From Flavobacterium sp. ASW18X (GTDB taxonomy: Bacteria > Bacteroidota > Bacteroidia > Flavobacteriales > Flavobacteriaceae), in NCBI RefSeq assembly GCF_005144745.1, contig NZ_SWKK01000003.1, forward strand, positions 124,001-188,000: a stretch of DNA of 64,000 nt, written 5' to 3'. A program made the translations under genes and the position numbers. This document shows, one piece after another, positions 41,947-51,175 of the stretch; positions within the stretch are counted from its first letter, which is position 1; each line of letters begins with the position of its first letter. The notes under the pieces were generated by a model. That model saw only the letters and a program-made list of their open reading frames with translations, was not told where the DNA came from and ran no database searches.

Positions 41947-43077
41947 TTAATGTAAGGTTCCTCTTAGTTCTTGCTCACGCTCAATAGCTTCAAACAAGGC
42001 TTTAAAATTACCTTTGCCAAAAGATTGTGCGCCTTTACGCTGTATAATCTCAAAAAACATGGTAGGTCTTGGTTCTACTGGTTTTGTAAAGATTTGTAGC
42101 AAGTAGCCTTCATCATCACGGTCTACCAAAATGCCTAATTCTTTTAACGGAGCAATATCCTCATCAATCTCACCTACACGGTCAGTTACCACATCATAAT
42201 ACGTGTCTGGCACTCGTAAAAATTCTACGCCTCTAGAACGTAAATCACGTACCGTTTTAATAATATCATCGGTAGCAACCGCAATATGCTGTACGCCTTC
42301 ACCCTCATAAAAATCTAAATATTCTTCTACTTGAGATTTTTTCTTCCCTTCTGCAGGTTCGTTTATCGGGAATTTAATTCGGCCGTTACCATTACTCATT
42401 ACTTTGCTCATTAGGGCTGTATACTCGGTAGAAATGTCATTATCATCAAAAGAAAGAATGTTTTTGAATCCCATCACCTGCTCGTAGAAATTTACCCAGT
42501 GATTCATTTTATTCCACCCTACATTACCCACCATGTGGTCTACATATTTTAAACCAGTTGGGGCTGGGTTGTAATCTGGTGTTTCCCACTTGGTAAAGCC
42601 CGGTAAAAAAGTGCCGTTGTAATCTTTGCGCTCTACGAACATGTGCACGGTTTCACCATACGTGTAAATGCCCGCACGCACTACTTTGCCATTGGCATCT
42701 TCTTCTGTAATGGGTTCTTGATAGGACCTTGCGCCTTTTTCCATGGCGGTATTGTACGCTTGTGTAGCATCTTCTACCCATAGGGCAACCACCTTGACGC
42801 CATCGCCATGTTGGTCTATGTGTTTGCCAATGGTAGTACCACTTTTTAAGGGAGATGTAAGTACCAATCTAATTTTATCTTGTACCACAACATAACTTTC
42901 GCGGTCTTTTAAGCCAGTAGCCAAGCCCGCGTGGGCTAAGGATTGAAAACCAAATGCGGTTTTGTAGTAGTGTGCAGCTTGTAAGGAATTACCAACATAA
43001 AGTTCTACGTAATCCGTTCCGTTAATAGGCATAAAGTCCTGTTCCGTATGCTGTTTTTCTAGTGTATTTGCTTCCAT
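41947..43077 (-). CDS. hpd: 4-hydroxyphenylpyruvate dioxygenase
   Basis: A 376-residue protein with two VOC-type domains. The C-terminal domain carries the iron ligands His181 (YVDHMVGNV), His264 (GVQHIAVATDD) and Glu343 (TMFFEIIQRKGAQSFGKGNF), the standard HPD triad, and the RKG...FG..NF block closes the active site. The enzyme converts 4-hydroxyphenylpyruvate to homogentisate with O2. It is the first gene of the minus-strand tyrosine operon. It is divergent from a MarR regulator, and a palindrome overlaps its candidate promoter. Confidence 0.96.
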   Translation of the reverse strand: MEANTLEKQHTEQDFMPINGTDYVELYVGNSLQAAHYYKTAFGFQSLAHAGLATGLKDRESYVVVQDKIRLVLTSPLKSGTTIGKHIDQHGDGVKVVALWVEDATQAYNTAMEKGARSYQEPITEEDANGKVVRAGIYTYGETVHMFVERKDYNGTFLPGFTKWETPDYNPAPTGLKYVDHMVGNVGWNKMNHWVNFYEQVMGFKNILSFDDNDISTEYTALMSKVMSNGNGRIKFPINEPAEGKKKSQVEEYLDFYEGEGVQHIAVATDDIIKTVRDLRSRGVEFLRVPDTYYDVVTDRVGEIDEDIAPLKELGILVDRDDEGYLLQIFTKPVEPRPTMFFEIIQRKGAQSFGKGNFKALFEAIEREQELRGTLH

Positions 43078-43114
43078 ATTGCAGTAGTTTTAGCTTAATA
43101 CTATCAATTAATTG

Positions 43115-43129
43115 TTGTTGATGCAACAA
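43115..43129. promoter_or_regulatory. Palindromic operator candidate between hpd and the MarR gene
   Basis: TTGTTG (43115-43120), ATG, CAACAA (43124-43129) form a perfect 6+6 palindrome, the general form bound by MarR-family dimers. It overlaps a candidate -7 element of hpd on the minus strand by three bases. Confidence 0.6.
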
Positions 43130-43134
43130 AAATA
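43127..43134 (-). promoter_or_regulatory. Candidate -7 element for hpd
   Basis: On the minus strand the bases read TATTTTTG, matching TAnnTTTG, about 50 bases before the hpd ATG. No TTTG is seen at -33. The operator palindrome touches its downstream edge, so repressor binding would block it. Confidence 0.5.
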
Positions 43135-43194
43135 TAAGAAAAATTGAATCATGCTAGGATTTTGTAGAAATTTTAGGTTAAATTTTGCGGTAGT

Positions 43195-43641
43195 ATGTTG
43201 AACAAGATTGATGAAATTCACGGCATAGGCCTACACCTAGATTTGGTACTAAGAAAAATACAAGATGCTTATTTGCGGGCCTTTGATAATTTGGATGTAC
43301 ACATGACCATAGAACAATGGGTCATAATGCACCAGGTATATAACATGGGCGAAGAGGCCTCCCAAAGTGAACTAACCCAGCTTAATTTTAGAAATAGAGC
43401 CACAATTTCTAGGGTTATTGGAGGTTTAGAACGAAAAGGGTGGATAAAAAAAACGCGTTTTGAAGGGGATTTAAAACGATTTAAATTAGAGCTTACTACT
43501 GTAGGGACAGAAATTGTAGACAAGGTATTGCCAGAAGCTTTACGTTTGCGTAGGCTGGCCGTAAAAGATTTGAATCCTACTGAATTTGCAAACTTTTTAA
43601 AGGTCCTGGATACGTTGGGTGCTAATTATGAAGCCAGTTGA
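43195..43641 (+). CDS. MarR family transcriptional regulator
   Basis: A 148-residue winged helix protein. MTIEQWVIMHQVYNMGEEASQSELTQ leads into the helix-turn-helix, RNRATISRVIGGLERKGWIKKTRFEGDLKRFKLELT is the recognition helix and wing, and the N- and C-terminal helices form the dimer interface. Such proteins usually repress divergent genes and release DNA on binding an aromatic ligand. Its divergent position and the palindrome in between make the hpd operon the probable target; the ligand could be homogentisate or a related aromatic acid (inference). Confidence 0.85.
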   Translation: MLNKIDEIHGIGLHLDLVLRKIQDAYLRAFDNLDVHMTIEQWVIMHQVYNMGEEASQSELTQLNFRNRATISRVIGGLERKGWIKKTRFEGDLKRFKLELTTVGTEIVDKVLPEALRLRRLAVKDLNPTEFANFLKVLDTLGANYEAS

Positions 43642-43835
43642 TAACTTTCCTGTCGCTTCGGTATAAACCTGACAATCGTCATAGTTAACTTCTGCAATTT
43701 ACTAGAATTTTGAAATGGTATTTTCTTTAGATTATGGGTTAATCACTTATAGTCTAATCAAGAATGCAAGAAAAACTGGGAAGTACAGGGTAATTTATAC
43801 TTCAATCCTTAATTTTAAAGAAATCAGAATAGTTA

Positions 43836-45935
43836 ATGACAAAGTCAATTTATATATCCGGTTTAGAGGCAAATAGTGGCAAATCGTTAGTGTCTGTTGG
43901 CATCGTAGATACCTTGCTTAAACGTACGGGAACTGTTGGGTATTTTAAACCCATCATCCTAGATACACAAGAAAAAGATGATAACATTACCCTGGTATTG
44001 GGCATGGTAAATTCTAAACAAACGTATGACGAATCTTTCTCATTTCAAGCTAGTGAAATGAGCGATTTACTGGAGGAGGGCAAGTTTGAGCGTGTTATAG
44101 AAAGGATTATTGTGGATTATAAGAATCTGGAGAAAAAACACGATGTGGTTTTGATAGAAGGAACAGACTTTGTTGGAGAAAACAGTCATTTTGAATTTGA
44201 AATAAACGCGCGTATTGCCCAAAATATTGGTGCGCCGGTATTGCTTATAGGTAATGGTAAGGATAAGAAACCTAAAGAATTGGCCCGCCAACTACACATT
44301 GCTCTAGACCAGTTTGAAGAGTTTAATTGTGAAGTTATTGGTACTATAGTGAATAAGGTTAAAGAAGATGATACAGACGATTACCTGTCTATGCTACGTG
44401 AAAAGCTTGGTGGCACGGGTAAGAAGAAATTGTTTTCTGCCATTCCGCAAATTCCTACACTTTCTGCTCCTATGCTATCAGAGGTGGCAGAGACCTTAAA
44501 AGCCCAGGTTTTATTTGGAGAAGAAGAGTTGAACCAAAAACAAATGCATAGGGTGTCTATAGCAGCAATGCAATTAAAAAATTATCTAGAATTTATGAGC
44601 GAAGGCTGTGTAGTAGTTACACCGGCAGACCGTTTAGATATTATTTTAGGAACGTTGCAGGCCAACCAATCTAAAAACTACCCATCAATATCTGGCATCG
44701 TCTTAACGGGTATTCATGATGTAGATGCGGTGGTAATTAATCTACTAGAAGGCTTAAAACGGACAGTACCTATTTTAAAGGTGAAAACCAATACGTTTAA
44801 TACCGCTTTAGCCCTAGATAGCATAGTTCCTAAGTTAAAATTAGAATATAGAACTAAGTTCAATGCGGCTATACGAGAATTTAATTCACATGTAGACGTG
44901 GATTACCTTATTAAAAAGTTTACCAATTTTAAAACCGATGTTTTAACGCCGAAGATGTTTCGTTACCGAATCATGGAGATGGCAACCGCAAATAAAAAAC
45001 ATATTGTTTTGCCAGAAGGTGAGGATGATCGTATTTTAAAAGCTACAGAAATATTAAGTAGGGATGGTGTAGTTAAAGTCACCTTATTGGGTAACTCCAA
45101 AACAATTACCGAAAAAATTATCAATAGTGGCTTGGCTATAGATTTGGAGAAAGTGGCCATAATTAATCCATCAGAATACGTAAAATTTGATCAGTACCTA
45201 GAAACGCTCTATGAGGCGCGTAAGCACAAAAACGTTACCCGTAAAATAGCGGAAGATTTAATGCGAGACGTTTCGTATTTTGGAACTATGATGGTCTTTT
45301 CAGGAGACGCAGATGGTATGGTTTCTGGAGCCGTACATACCACCCAGCATACCATAAGGCCTGCATTGCAGTTTGTAAAAACAAAACCCAATGTAAATGT
45401 AGTTTCTTCTGTTTTCTTTATGTGTTTGGAGCATAAAGTACTGGTGTATGGAGATTGTGCGGTTAACCCAAATCCTACAGCCGCTCAATTGGCAGAAATT
45501 GCTATTTCTTCTGCGCAAACGGCCAATAATTTTGGTTTGGAGCCAAAAGTGGCCATGTTATCGTATTCTTCAGGTGAATCTGGTAAGGGGGAAGAAGTAG
45601 AGAAAGTACGTGAGGCTACTAAATTGGTAAAAGCTAGTAATCCTAATTTGTTAATTGAAGGTCCAATACAATACGATGCCGCGGTTGATTTACAGGTTGG
45701 GCAAAAAAAGATGCCAAACTCTTTAGTTGCCGGGAAAGCCAATGTATTGATTTTTCCTGATTTAAATACAGGTAATAATACCTATAAGGCCGTGCAGCGA
45801 GAAACCGGAGCGTTGGCTATAGGACCTGTATTACAGGGGCTTAATAAGCCTATAAACGATTTAAGCAGGGGTTGCACGGTAGATGATATTGTAAACACGG
45901 TAATTATTACTGCGGTACAAGCCCAAGAAGATTAA
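43836..45935 (+). CDS. pta: Phosphate acetyltransferase
   Basis: A 699-residue protein of the long Pta type. Residues 1 to about 200 form a BioD-like P-loop domain (YISGLEANSGKSLVSVGIVD). A DRTGG-like middle domain follows, then the catalytic Pta domain from about 375 (KHIVLPEGEDDRILKATEIL, YFGTMMVFSGDADGMVSGAVHTT, NVVSSVFFMCL, IEGPIQYDAAVD). It interconverts acetyl-CoA and acetyl phosphate. ackA follows 25 bases downstream, the usual pair for acetate overflow or assimilation. The 194-base gap upstream shows no obvious promoter match. Confidence 0.96.
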   Translation: MTKSIYISGLEANSGKSLVSVGIVDTLLKRTGTVGYFKPIILDTQEKDDNITLVLGMVNSKQTYDESFSFQASEMSDLLEEGKFERVIERIIVDYKNLEKKHDVVLIEGTDFVGENSHFEFEINARIAQNIGAPVLLIGNGKDKKPKELARQLHIALDQFEEFNCEVIGTIVNKVKEDDTDDYLSMLREKLGGTGKKKLFSAIPQIPTLSAPMLSEVAETLKAQVLFGEEELNQKQMHRVSIAAMQLKNYLEFMSEGCVVVTPADRLDIILGTLQANQSKNYPSISGIVLTGIHDVDAVVINLLEGLKRTVPILKVKTNTFNTALALDSIVPKLKLEYRTKFNAAIREFNSHVDVDYLIKKFTNFKTDVLTPKMFRYRIMEMATANKKHIVLPEGEDDRILKATEILSRDGVVKVTLLGNSKTITEKIINSGLAIDLEKVAIINPSEYVKFDQYLETLYEARKHKNVTRKIAEDLMRDVSYFGTMMVFSGDADGMVSGAVHTTQHTIRPALQFVKTKPNVNVVSSVFFMCLEHKVLVYGDCAVNPNPTAAQLAEIAISSAQTANNFGLEPKVAMLSYSSGESGKGEEVEKVREATKLVKASNPNLLIEGPIQYDAAVDLQVGQKKMPNSLVAGKANVLIFPDLNTGNNTYKAVQRETGALAIGPVLQGLNKPINDLSRGCTVDDIVNTVIITAVQAQED

Positions 45936-45960
45936 AATATCCAACTAAACCCATACAACA

Positions 45961-47139
45961 TTGAGAATCTTAGTTTTAAATTCGGGTAGTTCTTCCCTCA
46001 AATTTCAATTAATTCAATTACCAGAGCAGTCGGTTTTAGCTAAGGGCGCCATTGAAGAAATCGGAAAAGAAAAAAGCATTGTAACCTTTTCTTCGGATGC
46101 TAAGGAAGGAGTACAAAAAGAAATGGCTATACCTAATTTTGAAGTTGGTCTTACTGTGGTAGCCCAGTGGTTAATGGAAGGTACCATAAAGCTCATAGAA
46201 CAACCGACGGACTTATTTGCCGTTGGTCACCGAGTAGTACATGGTGGAGAGATTTTAAAGAAAAGTATGTTGGCTACACCAGAGGTGAAGGCAGAGATTA
46301 AAAAACTTTTTGGTTTGGCACCGCTACACAATCCTGCCAATTTAAAAGGTATTGAAGTTGCCGAACAGATTTTTAAAGGTGTTAAACAATATGCTGTTTT
46401 TGATACTTCTTTTTATGCAGATTTACCTGCTAAGGCATATCGATATCCGGTACCTAAAGAGTGGTATACAGATTATGGGGTGCGGGTATATGGTTTTCAC
46501 GGAACCTCCCATAAATACGTTGCAAATAAAGGTGTAGATTTTCTAGGTTTGGGAGAAAAGCATAAGATAATTTCTATCCATTTAGGAAATGGCTGTAGCA
46601 TGGCGGCTATTAAGGATGGAGTTTGTATTGATACAACAATGGGGTTAGGCCCTTTACCAGGTTTAATGATGGGTACCCGAAGTGGAGATTTAGACCCTTC
46701 TGTTCTTTTCTATTTGCATGAGAAAGGTTTCACGGTTTCCGATTTAAAGGAAAGTGTTAACAAAAAGAGCGGATTGTTGGGTATTGCGGGTGATAACGAT
46801 CTGCGGACGGTTTTACAAAAAAGAAAAGATGGGGATAAAGATGCAGCTTTAGCCTTGGCCATTTATACGTACCGTATTAAAAAATATATTGGAGCCTATA
46901 TAGCGGCTTTAGGCGGAATTGATGCATTGATTTTTACAGCAGGGGTAGGAGAGAATAGTGACGAAGTACGATGGGAATCTTGTGAAGGCTTGGATTGTTT
47001 TAATATAAATTTGGATGCAGAATTAAACAATAAACGACTTGCTAACACGCGAAATATAGCTAAAGAAAGTTATGTGCCTGTTTTAATAGTGCCTACCAAT
47101 GAAGAATTGGCAATAGCGCTAGAGGTAACAAATCTTTAA
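45961..47139 (+). CDS. ackA: Acetate kinase
   Basis: A 392-residue ASKHA-fold kinase of typical length. It begins with TTG at 45961 (MRILVLNSGSSSLKFQL); no in-frame ATG exists near it and the N-terminal NSGSSSLKF motif must be included. VGHRVVHGG, FDTSFYADL, RVYGFHGTSHKYV, ISIHLGNGCSMAAIKDG and FTAGVGENS are the family signatures. It makes acetate and ATP from acetyl phosphate and ADP, reversibly. It is the second gene of the pta-ackA operon, ended by a strong terminator. Confidence 0.96.
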   Translation: MRILVLNSGSSSLKFQLIQLPEQSVLAKGAIEEIGKEKSIVTFSSDAKEGVQKEMAIPNFEVGLTVVAQWLMEGTIKLIEQPTDLFAVGHRVVHGGEILKKSMLATPEVKAEIKKLFGLAPLHNPANLKGIEVAEQIFKGVKQYAVFDTSFYADLPAKAYRYPVPKEWYTDYGVRVYGFHGTSHKYVANKGVDFLGLGEKHKIISIHLGNGCSMAAIKDGVCIDTTMGLGPLPGLMMGTRSGDLDPSVLFYLHEKGFTVSDLKESVNKKSGLLGIAGDNDLRTVLQKRKDGDKDAALALAIYTYRIKKYIGAYIAALGGIDALIFTAGVGENSDEVRWESCEGLDCFNINLDAELNNKRLANTRNIAKESYVPVLIVPTNEELAIALEVTNL

Positions 47140-47142
47140 AAG

Positions 47143-47182
47143 AAAACCCTTAAGAAGAGAATTCTTGAGGGTTTTATTTTTT
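47143..47182. terminator. Bidirectional terminator between ackA and polA
   Basis: A 14-pair stem including one G-T pair (47143-47156 with 47162-47175) with a five-base loop is followed by a T-run on the plus strand. The minus strand is T-rich past the stem as well, so it can also end polA. Confidence 0.9.
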
Positions 47183-47196
47183 TCAATGATGTTATA

Positions 47197-50031
47197 TTAA
47201 TGTGCTTCTAACCAATTTTGCCCAATGCCTACTTCCACATCCAAAGGAACAGATAGTTTGTAGGCGTTTTCCATTTCGGATTGTATCAATTGCTTCATTT
47301 CTTCCAATTCGTCCTTATGACAATCAAACACCAATTCATCATGTACCTGCAATAACATTTTGGTTTTGTATTTGCCTTCTTCTAATTTTTTATGGATATT
47401 AATCATGGCAATTTTAATAATATCTGCTGCACTTCCTTGTATAGGAGCATTAACCGCATTACGTTCTGCTGCACCACGTACTACTTGATTTCCAGCATTA
47501 ATATCCTTTAAATACCTACGTCTACCTAAAACGGTCTGTACATAACCATTATCGCGTGCAAAATCTACCTGCTCGCTCATATAGTTGCGTAATTTTGGGT
47601 AGGTTTTGTAATAGGTGTCAATCAATTCTTTGGCTTCTGAACGACTCAAATCAGTTTGGTTGCTAAGCCCAAATGCAGATACTCCATAGATAATACCAAA
47701 GTTTACTGTTTTGGCATTACTACGCTGTTCACGTGTAACCTCTTCCATAGGTACTCCAAAAACTTTAGATGCTGTAGCGGCGTGAATATCCATACCGTTT
47801 TTAAAAGCTTCTATCATGGTGTCTTCTTCACTTAATGCAGCTATAATACGTAGTTCTATCTGGGAGTAATCTGCGGCTAAAAGCACGTAGTTCTCATCTC
47901 TAGGTACAAAAGCTTTACGTACTTGTCTGCCGCGTTCTGTTCTAATTGGAATGTTTTGTAAGTTAGGATTATTACTGCTTAAACGGCCTGTGGCGGCTAC
48001 GGTTTGCATATAATCCGTATGTACCCTACCTGTAGCTTCTTCCACTTGTTCTGGCAACGCATCTACATAAGTGCTTTTAAGTTTGGTGAGACCGCGGTAA
48101 TCCAATACATCTTGTATAATTTTGTGCTCCTTGGCCAAGTAAGATAATACATCTTCTGAAGTAGAATATTGTCCTGTTTTAGTCTTCTTAGGCTTTTCTA
48201 CCAATTTTAACTTCCCAAACAAAATCTCTCCTAATTGCTTTGGAGATCCAATGTTGAATTCTTCTCCTGCAGCTTCGTAAACTTCTTGTTCTAAGCTTTT
48301 AATGTCATTATCTAAATCTGTGGCTAGGGAGTTGAGAAATTCTTTATCTAAATTAATGCCTTCCGATTCCATATCTGCTAAGACACGCAACAAAGGAATT
48401 TCTATTTCTTCAAAAAGTTTTGTGGTTTTAGCTTCTTCTAGCTCTGGTTTAAAATGCTGTGCCAATTGAAAGGTTACATCTGCATCTTCTACGGCATACT
48501 CTGTCTGTTTATCTAGTGGAACCTGCCGCATGCTTAGTTGATTTTTTCCTTTTTTGCCAATCAATTCTGTTATTGAAATTGGCGTGTAATTAAGATATGT
48601 CTCTGAAAGCACGTCCATATTATGTCGCATATCTGGATTGATGAGGTAATGCGCCAACATAGTATCAAACAATTTACCTTTAACATCTACTCCATAGCGA
48701 TGCATCACTTTAATATCGTATTTTAAATTCTGTCCTATTTTTTCGATTGAATCCGATTCAAAGAAAGGCCTTACCAGTTCAATTTTTTCTTTCGCTTCTT
48801 GCTGATTCTCAGGAAAGGGAATGTAAAATCCTTTACCAGCTTCCCAGCTAAAAGCGATACCAACCAATTCTGCTTCTAAAGGGTTTAAAGAAGTGGTTTC
48901 CGTATCAAAACATACTGAAGTCTGTGAAAGTAAGTTTTTCAGAAACATTTCAGTAGCAAAACCTTCTTCTACTAATTGGTAATGGTGGCTTACATCTTTT
49001 AAAGTTTTACGACTATTACTTTCTGTAATGGTGGCAGCAGCTTCAGCAGGGTCGCCGCCAAATAAAGTAAATTGACCACTACCCGCTACTTTGACTTCTT
49101 TTTTTGCAGTTGGTGTACTGCTGATTTGAGTGCCCGCATCTGCTTCACCAGCATATAATTTTAAGAACTGGTCTTTTAGGCGTCTAAATTCCAATTCTTC
49201 AAACAACTCTTGTACTTTCTCAGCATCTGGCGGACAAATTTCATAATCATCTGCATCAAATGTTACCTCGCAATCAGTCTTGATTTCAGCAAGTTGGCGG
49301 GATAGTCTACCTAATTCCGCATTTGCTTCAACCTTTTCTTTCATTTTACCTTTTAACTGGTCCGTATTGGCCAGTAGGCCTTCCATAGTGCCAAATTGCT
49401 CTAAAAACTTTTTAGCAGTTTTATCTCCAACCCCAGGTAATCCAGGAATGTTATCGCTCGCATCCCCCATCATGCCTAAATAATCTATGACTTGTTCTGG
49501 GCGTTCTACTCCAAATCTTTTTTGCACCTCTGGAATTCCCCAAATCTCTATACCATTACCCATACGGGCAGGGCGGTACATAAAGATGTTTTCACTTACT
49601 AATTGCCCAAAATCTTTATCTGGAGTCACCATAAACACCTTGTAGCCTTCTTTTTCGGCCTGCTTGGATAGCGTTCCTATTAAATCATCCGCCTCATAAC
49701 CCTCTAGTTCTACAACAGGTATCTTCATTGCCTTTAAAATGCTTTGTATATAGGGTACGGCAATTTTGATAGCCTCTGGTGTTTCGTCTCTATTCGCTTT
49801 ATATTCTTCAAACAATTCTGTACGTTCCACACTCCCTCCTTTATCAAAGGCTACGGCCAAATGGTCTGGTTGCTCCCTTCGCATCACATCAAAAAGAGAA
49901 TTCATAAATCCCATAATGGCACTGGTATCCATGCCTTTGCTATTGATTCTTGGGTTTTTGATTAATGCATAGTAACCACGGAAGATAAGTGCGTAAGCAT
50001 CTAAAAGAAATAGTCTTTTTTGTTCGGACAT
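47197..50031 (-). CDS. polA: DNA polymerase I
   Basis: A 944-residue protein with all three domains. The N-terminal 5'-3' nuclease spans about residues 1-290 (AFDKGGSVERTELFEEYKANR, YEADDLIGTL, GDASDNIPGLPGVGDKTA). The 3'-5' exonuclease-like domain has the DTETT motif in CFDTETTSLNP, with further acidic residues, so proofreading may be active. The polymerase domain carries DYSQIELRIIAALS, the QRSNAKTVNFGIIYGVSAFG finger helix and the HDELVFD catalytic motif. It works in Okazaki fragment processing and repair. The gene stands alone, convergent with ackA. Confidence 0.97.
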   Translation of the reverse strand: MSEQKRLFLLDAYALIFRGYYALIKNPRINSKGMDTSAIMGFMNSLFDVMRREQPDHLAVAFDKGGSVERTELFEEYKANRDETPEAIKIAVPYIQSILKAMKIPVVELEGYEADDLIGTLSKQAEKEGYKVFMVTPDKDFGQLVSENIFMYRPARMGNGIEIWGIPEVQKRFGVERPEQVIDYLGMMGDASDNIPGLPGVGDKTAKKFLEQFGTMEGLLANTDQLKGKMKEKVEANAELGRLSRQLAEIKTDCEVTFDADDYEICPPDAEKVQELFEELEFRRLKDQFLKLYAGEADAGTQISSTPTAKKEVKVAGSGQFTLFGGDPAEAAATITESNSRKTLKDVSHHYQLVEEGFATEMFLKNLLSQTSVCFDTETTSLNPLEAELVGIAFSWEAGKGFYIPFPENQQEAKEKIELVRPFFESDSIEKIGQNLKYDIKVMHRYGVDVKGKLFDTMLAHYLINPDMRHNMDVLSETYLNYTPISITELIGKKGKNQLSMRQVPLDKQTEYAVEDADVTFQLAQHFKPELEEAKTTKLFEEIEIPLLRVLADMESEGINLDKEFLNSLATDLDNDIKSLEQEVYEAAGEEFNIGSPKQLGEILFGKLKLVEKPKKTKTGQYSTSEDVLSYLAKEHKIIQDVLDYRGLTKLKSTYVDALPEQVEEATGRVHTDYMQTVAATGRLSSNNPNLQNIPIRTERGRQVRKAFVPRDENYVLLAADYSQIELRIIAALSEEDTMIEAFKNGMDIHAATASKVFGVPMEEVTREQRSNAKTVNFGIIYGVSAFGLSNQTDLSRSEAKELIDTYYKTYPKLRNYMSEQVDFARDNGYVQTVLGRRRYLKDINAGNQVVRGAAERNAVNAPIQGSAADIIKIAMINIHKKLEEGKYKTKMLLQVHDELVFDCHKDELEEMKQLIQSEMENAYKLSVPLDVEVGIGQNWLEAH

Positions 50032-50145
50032 CAGAATAGTGTTAAAAGCACGAATTTAAAAATTACTACTGAGATTTAAGTGCTGTCGACTGCTAAAGCA
50101 TGGAATGGTTGGTGTTAAGCTTTGTAACTAAAGCTTTAAAGTTTG

Positions 50146-51138
50146 TTAACTGTAAAAACTATTGACCTGTATGTTGTCATGACCGCTTGCATCGTACTTG
50201 CGGTACGTGAATCCTGGATGTACGCAATACCCACCTGTTTCTCCATTTTTATTGATAGCCAAGAAACCGATTTGGAAATCTTTACGGTCCTTGTTTTTAG
50301 CCATAATTCGTTTTACGCCTTCTTCGCAGGCTTCTTGCGGACTTTTACCTTGCCTCATGAGTTCTACAATTAAAAAACTACCAACAGTCCGTATCACTTC
50401 TTCTCCTACACCAGTGGCTGTGGCTCCGCCAACTTCATTGTCTACAAATAAACCAGCACCGATAATTGGACTATCCCCAACTCTTCCGGCCACTTTATAG
50501 GCCATTCCACTAGTGGTGCAAGCGCCGGCAATGTCGCCCTTCTTATCAATGGCGAGCATGCCAATGGTGTCATGGTTTTCTATGTTAATTATGGTTTCGT
50601 ACTTAGAATTTTTCTTCCATTCTTCGTACTGTTTTCGCGTGCTTTCGGTGAGTAGGTCTTCTTTTTTAAATCCTTTTTCGTAAGCGAATTGTTCAGCTCC
50701 TTTTCCTGCTAAAATGATATGGGGCGTTTCTTCCATCACCTTGCGAGCAACACTTATAGGATGAGCAATATTTTGTAAGTATACTACGGCTCCGCAATTA
50801 CTGTCTTTGTCCATAATGCAGGCGTCTAAGGTTACGTTTCCATCGCGGTCTGGTCTTCCGCCTTTGCCTACGGTTTCATTAGTGGGGTCTGCTTCTTCTA
50901 CCATGACCCCTAGTTCAACAGCGTCTAATGCAGAAGCGTCTGTTTGTAAAACTTCCCACGCTTTAGCCGTGGCATTTTTGAAATTCCAAGTACATATCAC
51001 GATTGGTTTTACTGGATTTGATACGGTGCTGGATGTTTCTTTTTTTGTTTTTGTATTGTTGCAAGAGGCTAGTAATGGCGCAGAAAGTGCTCCTGCAGTG
51101 GTTAGACTGGAATTTTTTAAGAATTTTCTTCGTTTCAT
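50146..51138 (-). CDS. Glycosylasparaginase (N4-beta-N-acetylglucosaminyl-L-asparaginase)
   Basis: A 330-residue Ntn-hydrolase precursor. The N-terminus has a twin-arginine start (MKRRKFLKNSS) and a lipobox-like LLASC with Cys26, suggesting Tat export and lipidation. NHDTIGMLAID holds the autoprocessing Asp190-Thr191 bond; Thr191 becomes the nucleophile of the beta subunit. GRVGDSPIIGAG and ATGVGEEVIR bind the substrate. The enzyme cleaves the GlcNAc-Asn bond of glycopeptides and is well known from a flavobacterium formerly called Flavobacterium meningosepticum. No glycan-degrading gene is next to it. cutC starts divergently 37 bases upstream. Confidence 0.92.
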   Translation of the reverse strand: MKRRKFLKNSSLTTAGALSAPLLASCNNTKTKKETSSTVSNPVKPIVICTWNFKNATAKAWEVLQTDASALDAVELGVMVEEADPTNETVGKGGRPDRDGNVTLDACIMDKDSNCGAVVYLQNIAHPISVARKVMEETPHIILAGKGAEQFAYEKGFKKEDLLTESTRKQYEEWKKNSKYETIINIENHDTIGMLAIDKKGDIAGACTTSGMAYKVAGRVGDSPIIGAGLFVDNEVGGATATGVGEEVIRTVGSFLIVELMRQGKSPQEACEEGVKRIMAKNKDRKDFQIGFLAINKNGETGGYCVHPGFTYRKYDASGHDNIQVNSFYS

Positions 51139-51175
51139 GGTGGTTGATTAAATTTAGCTTTCTAAAGATAGAAAT

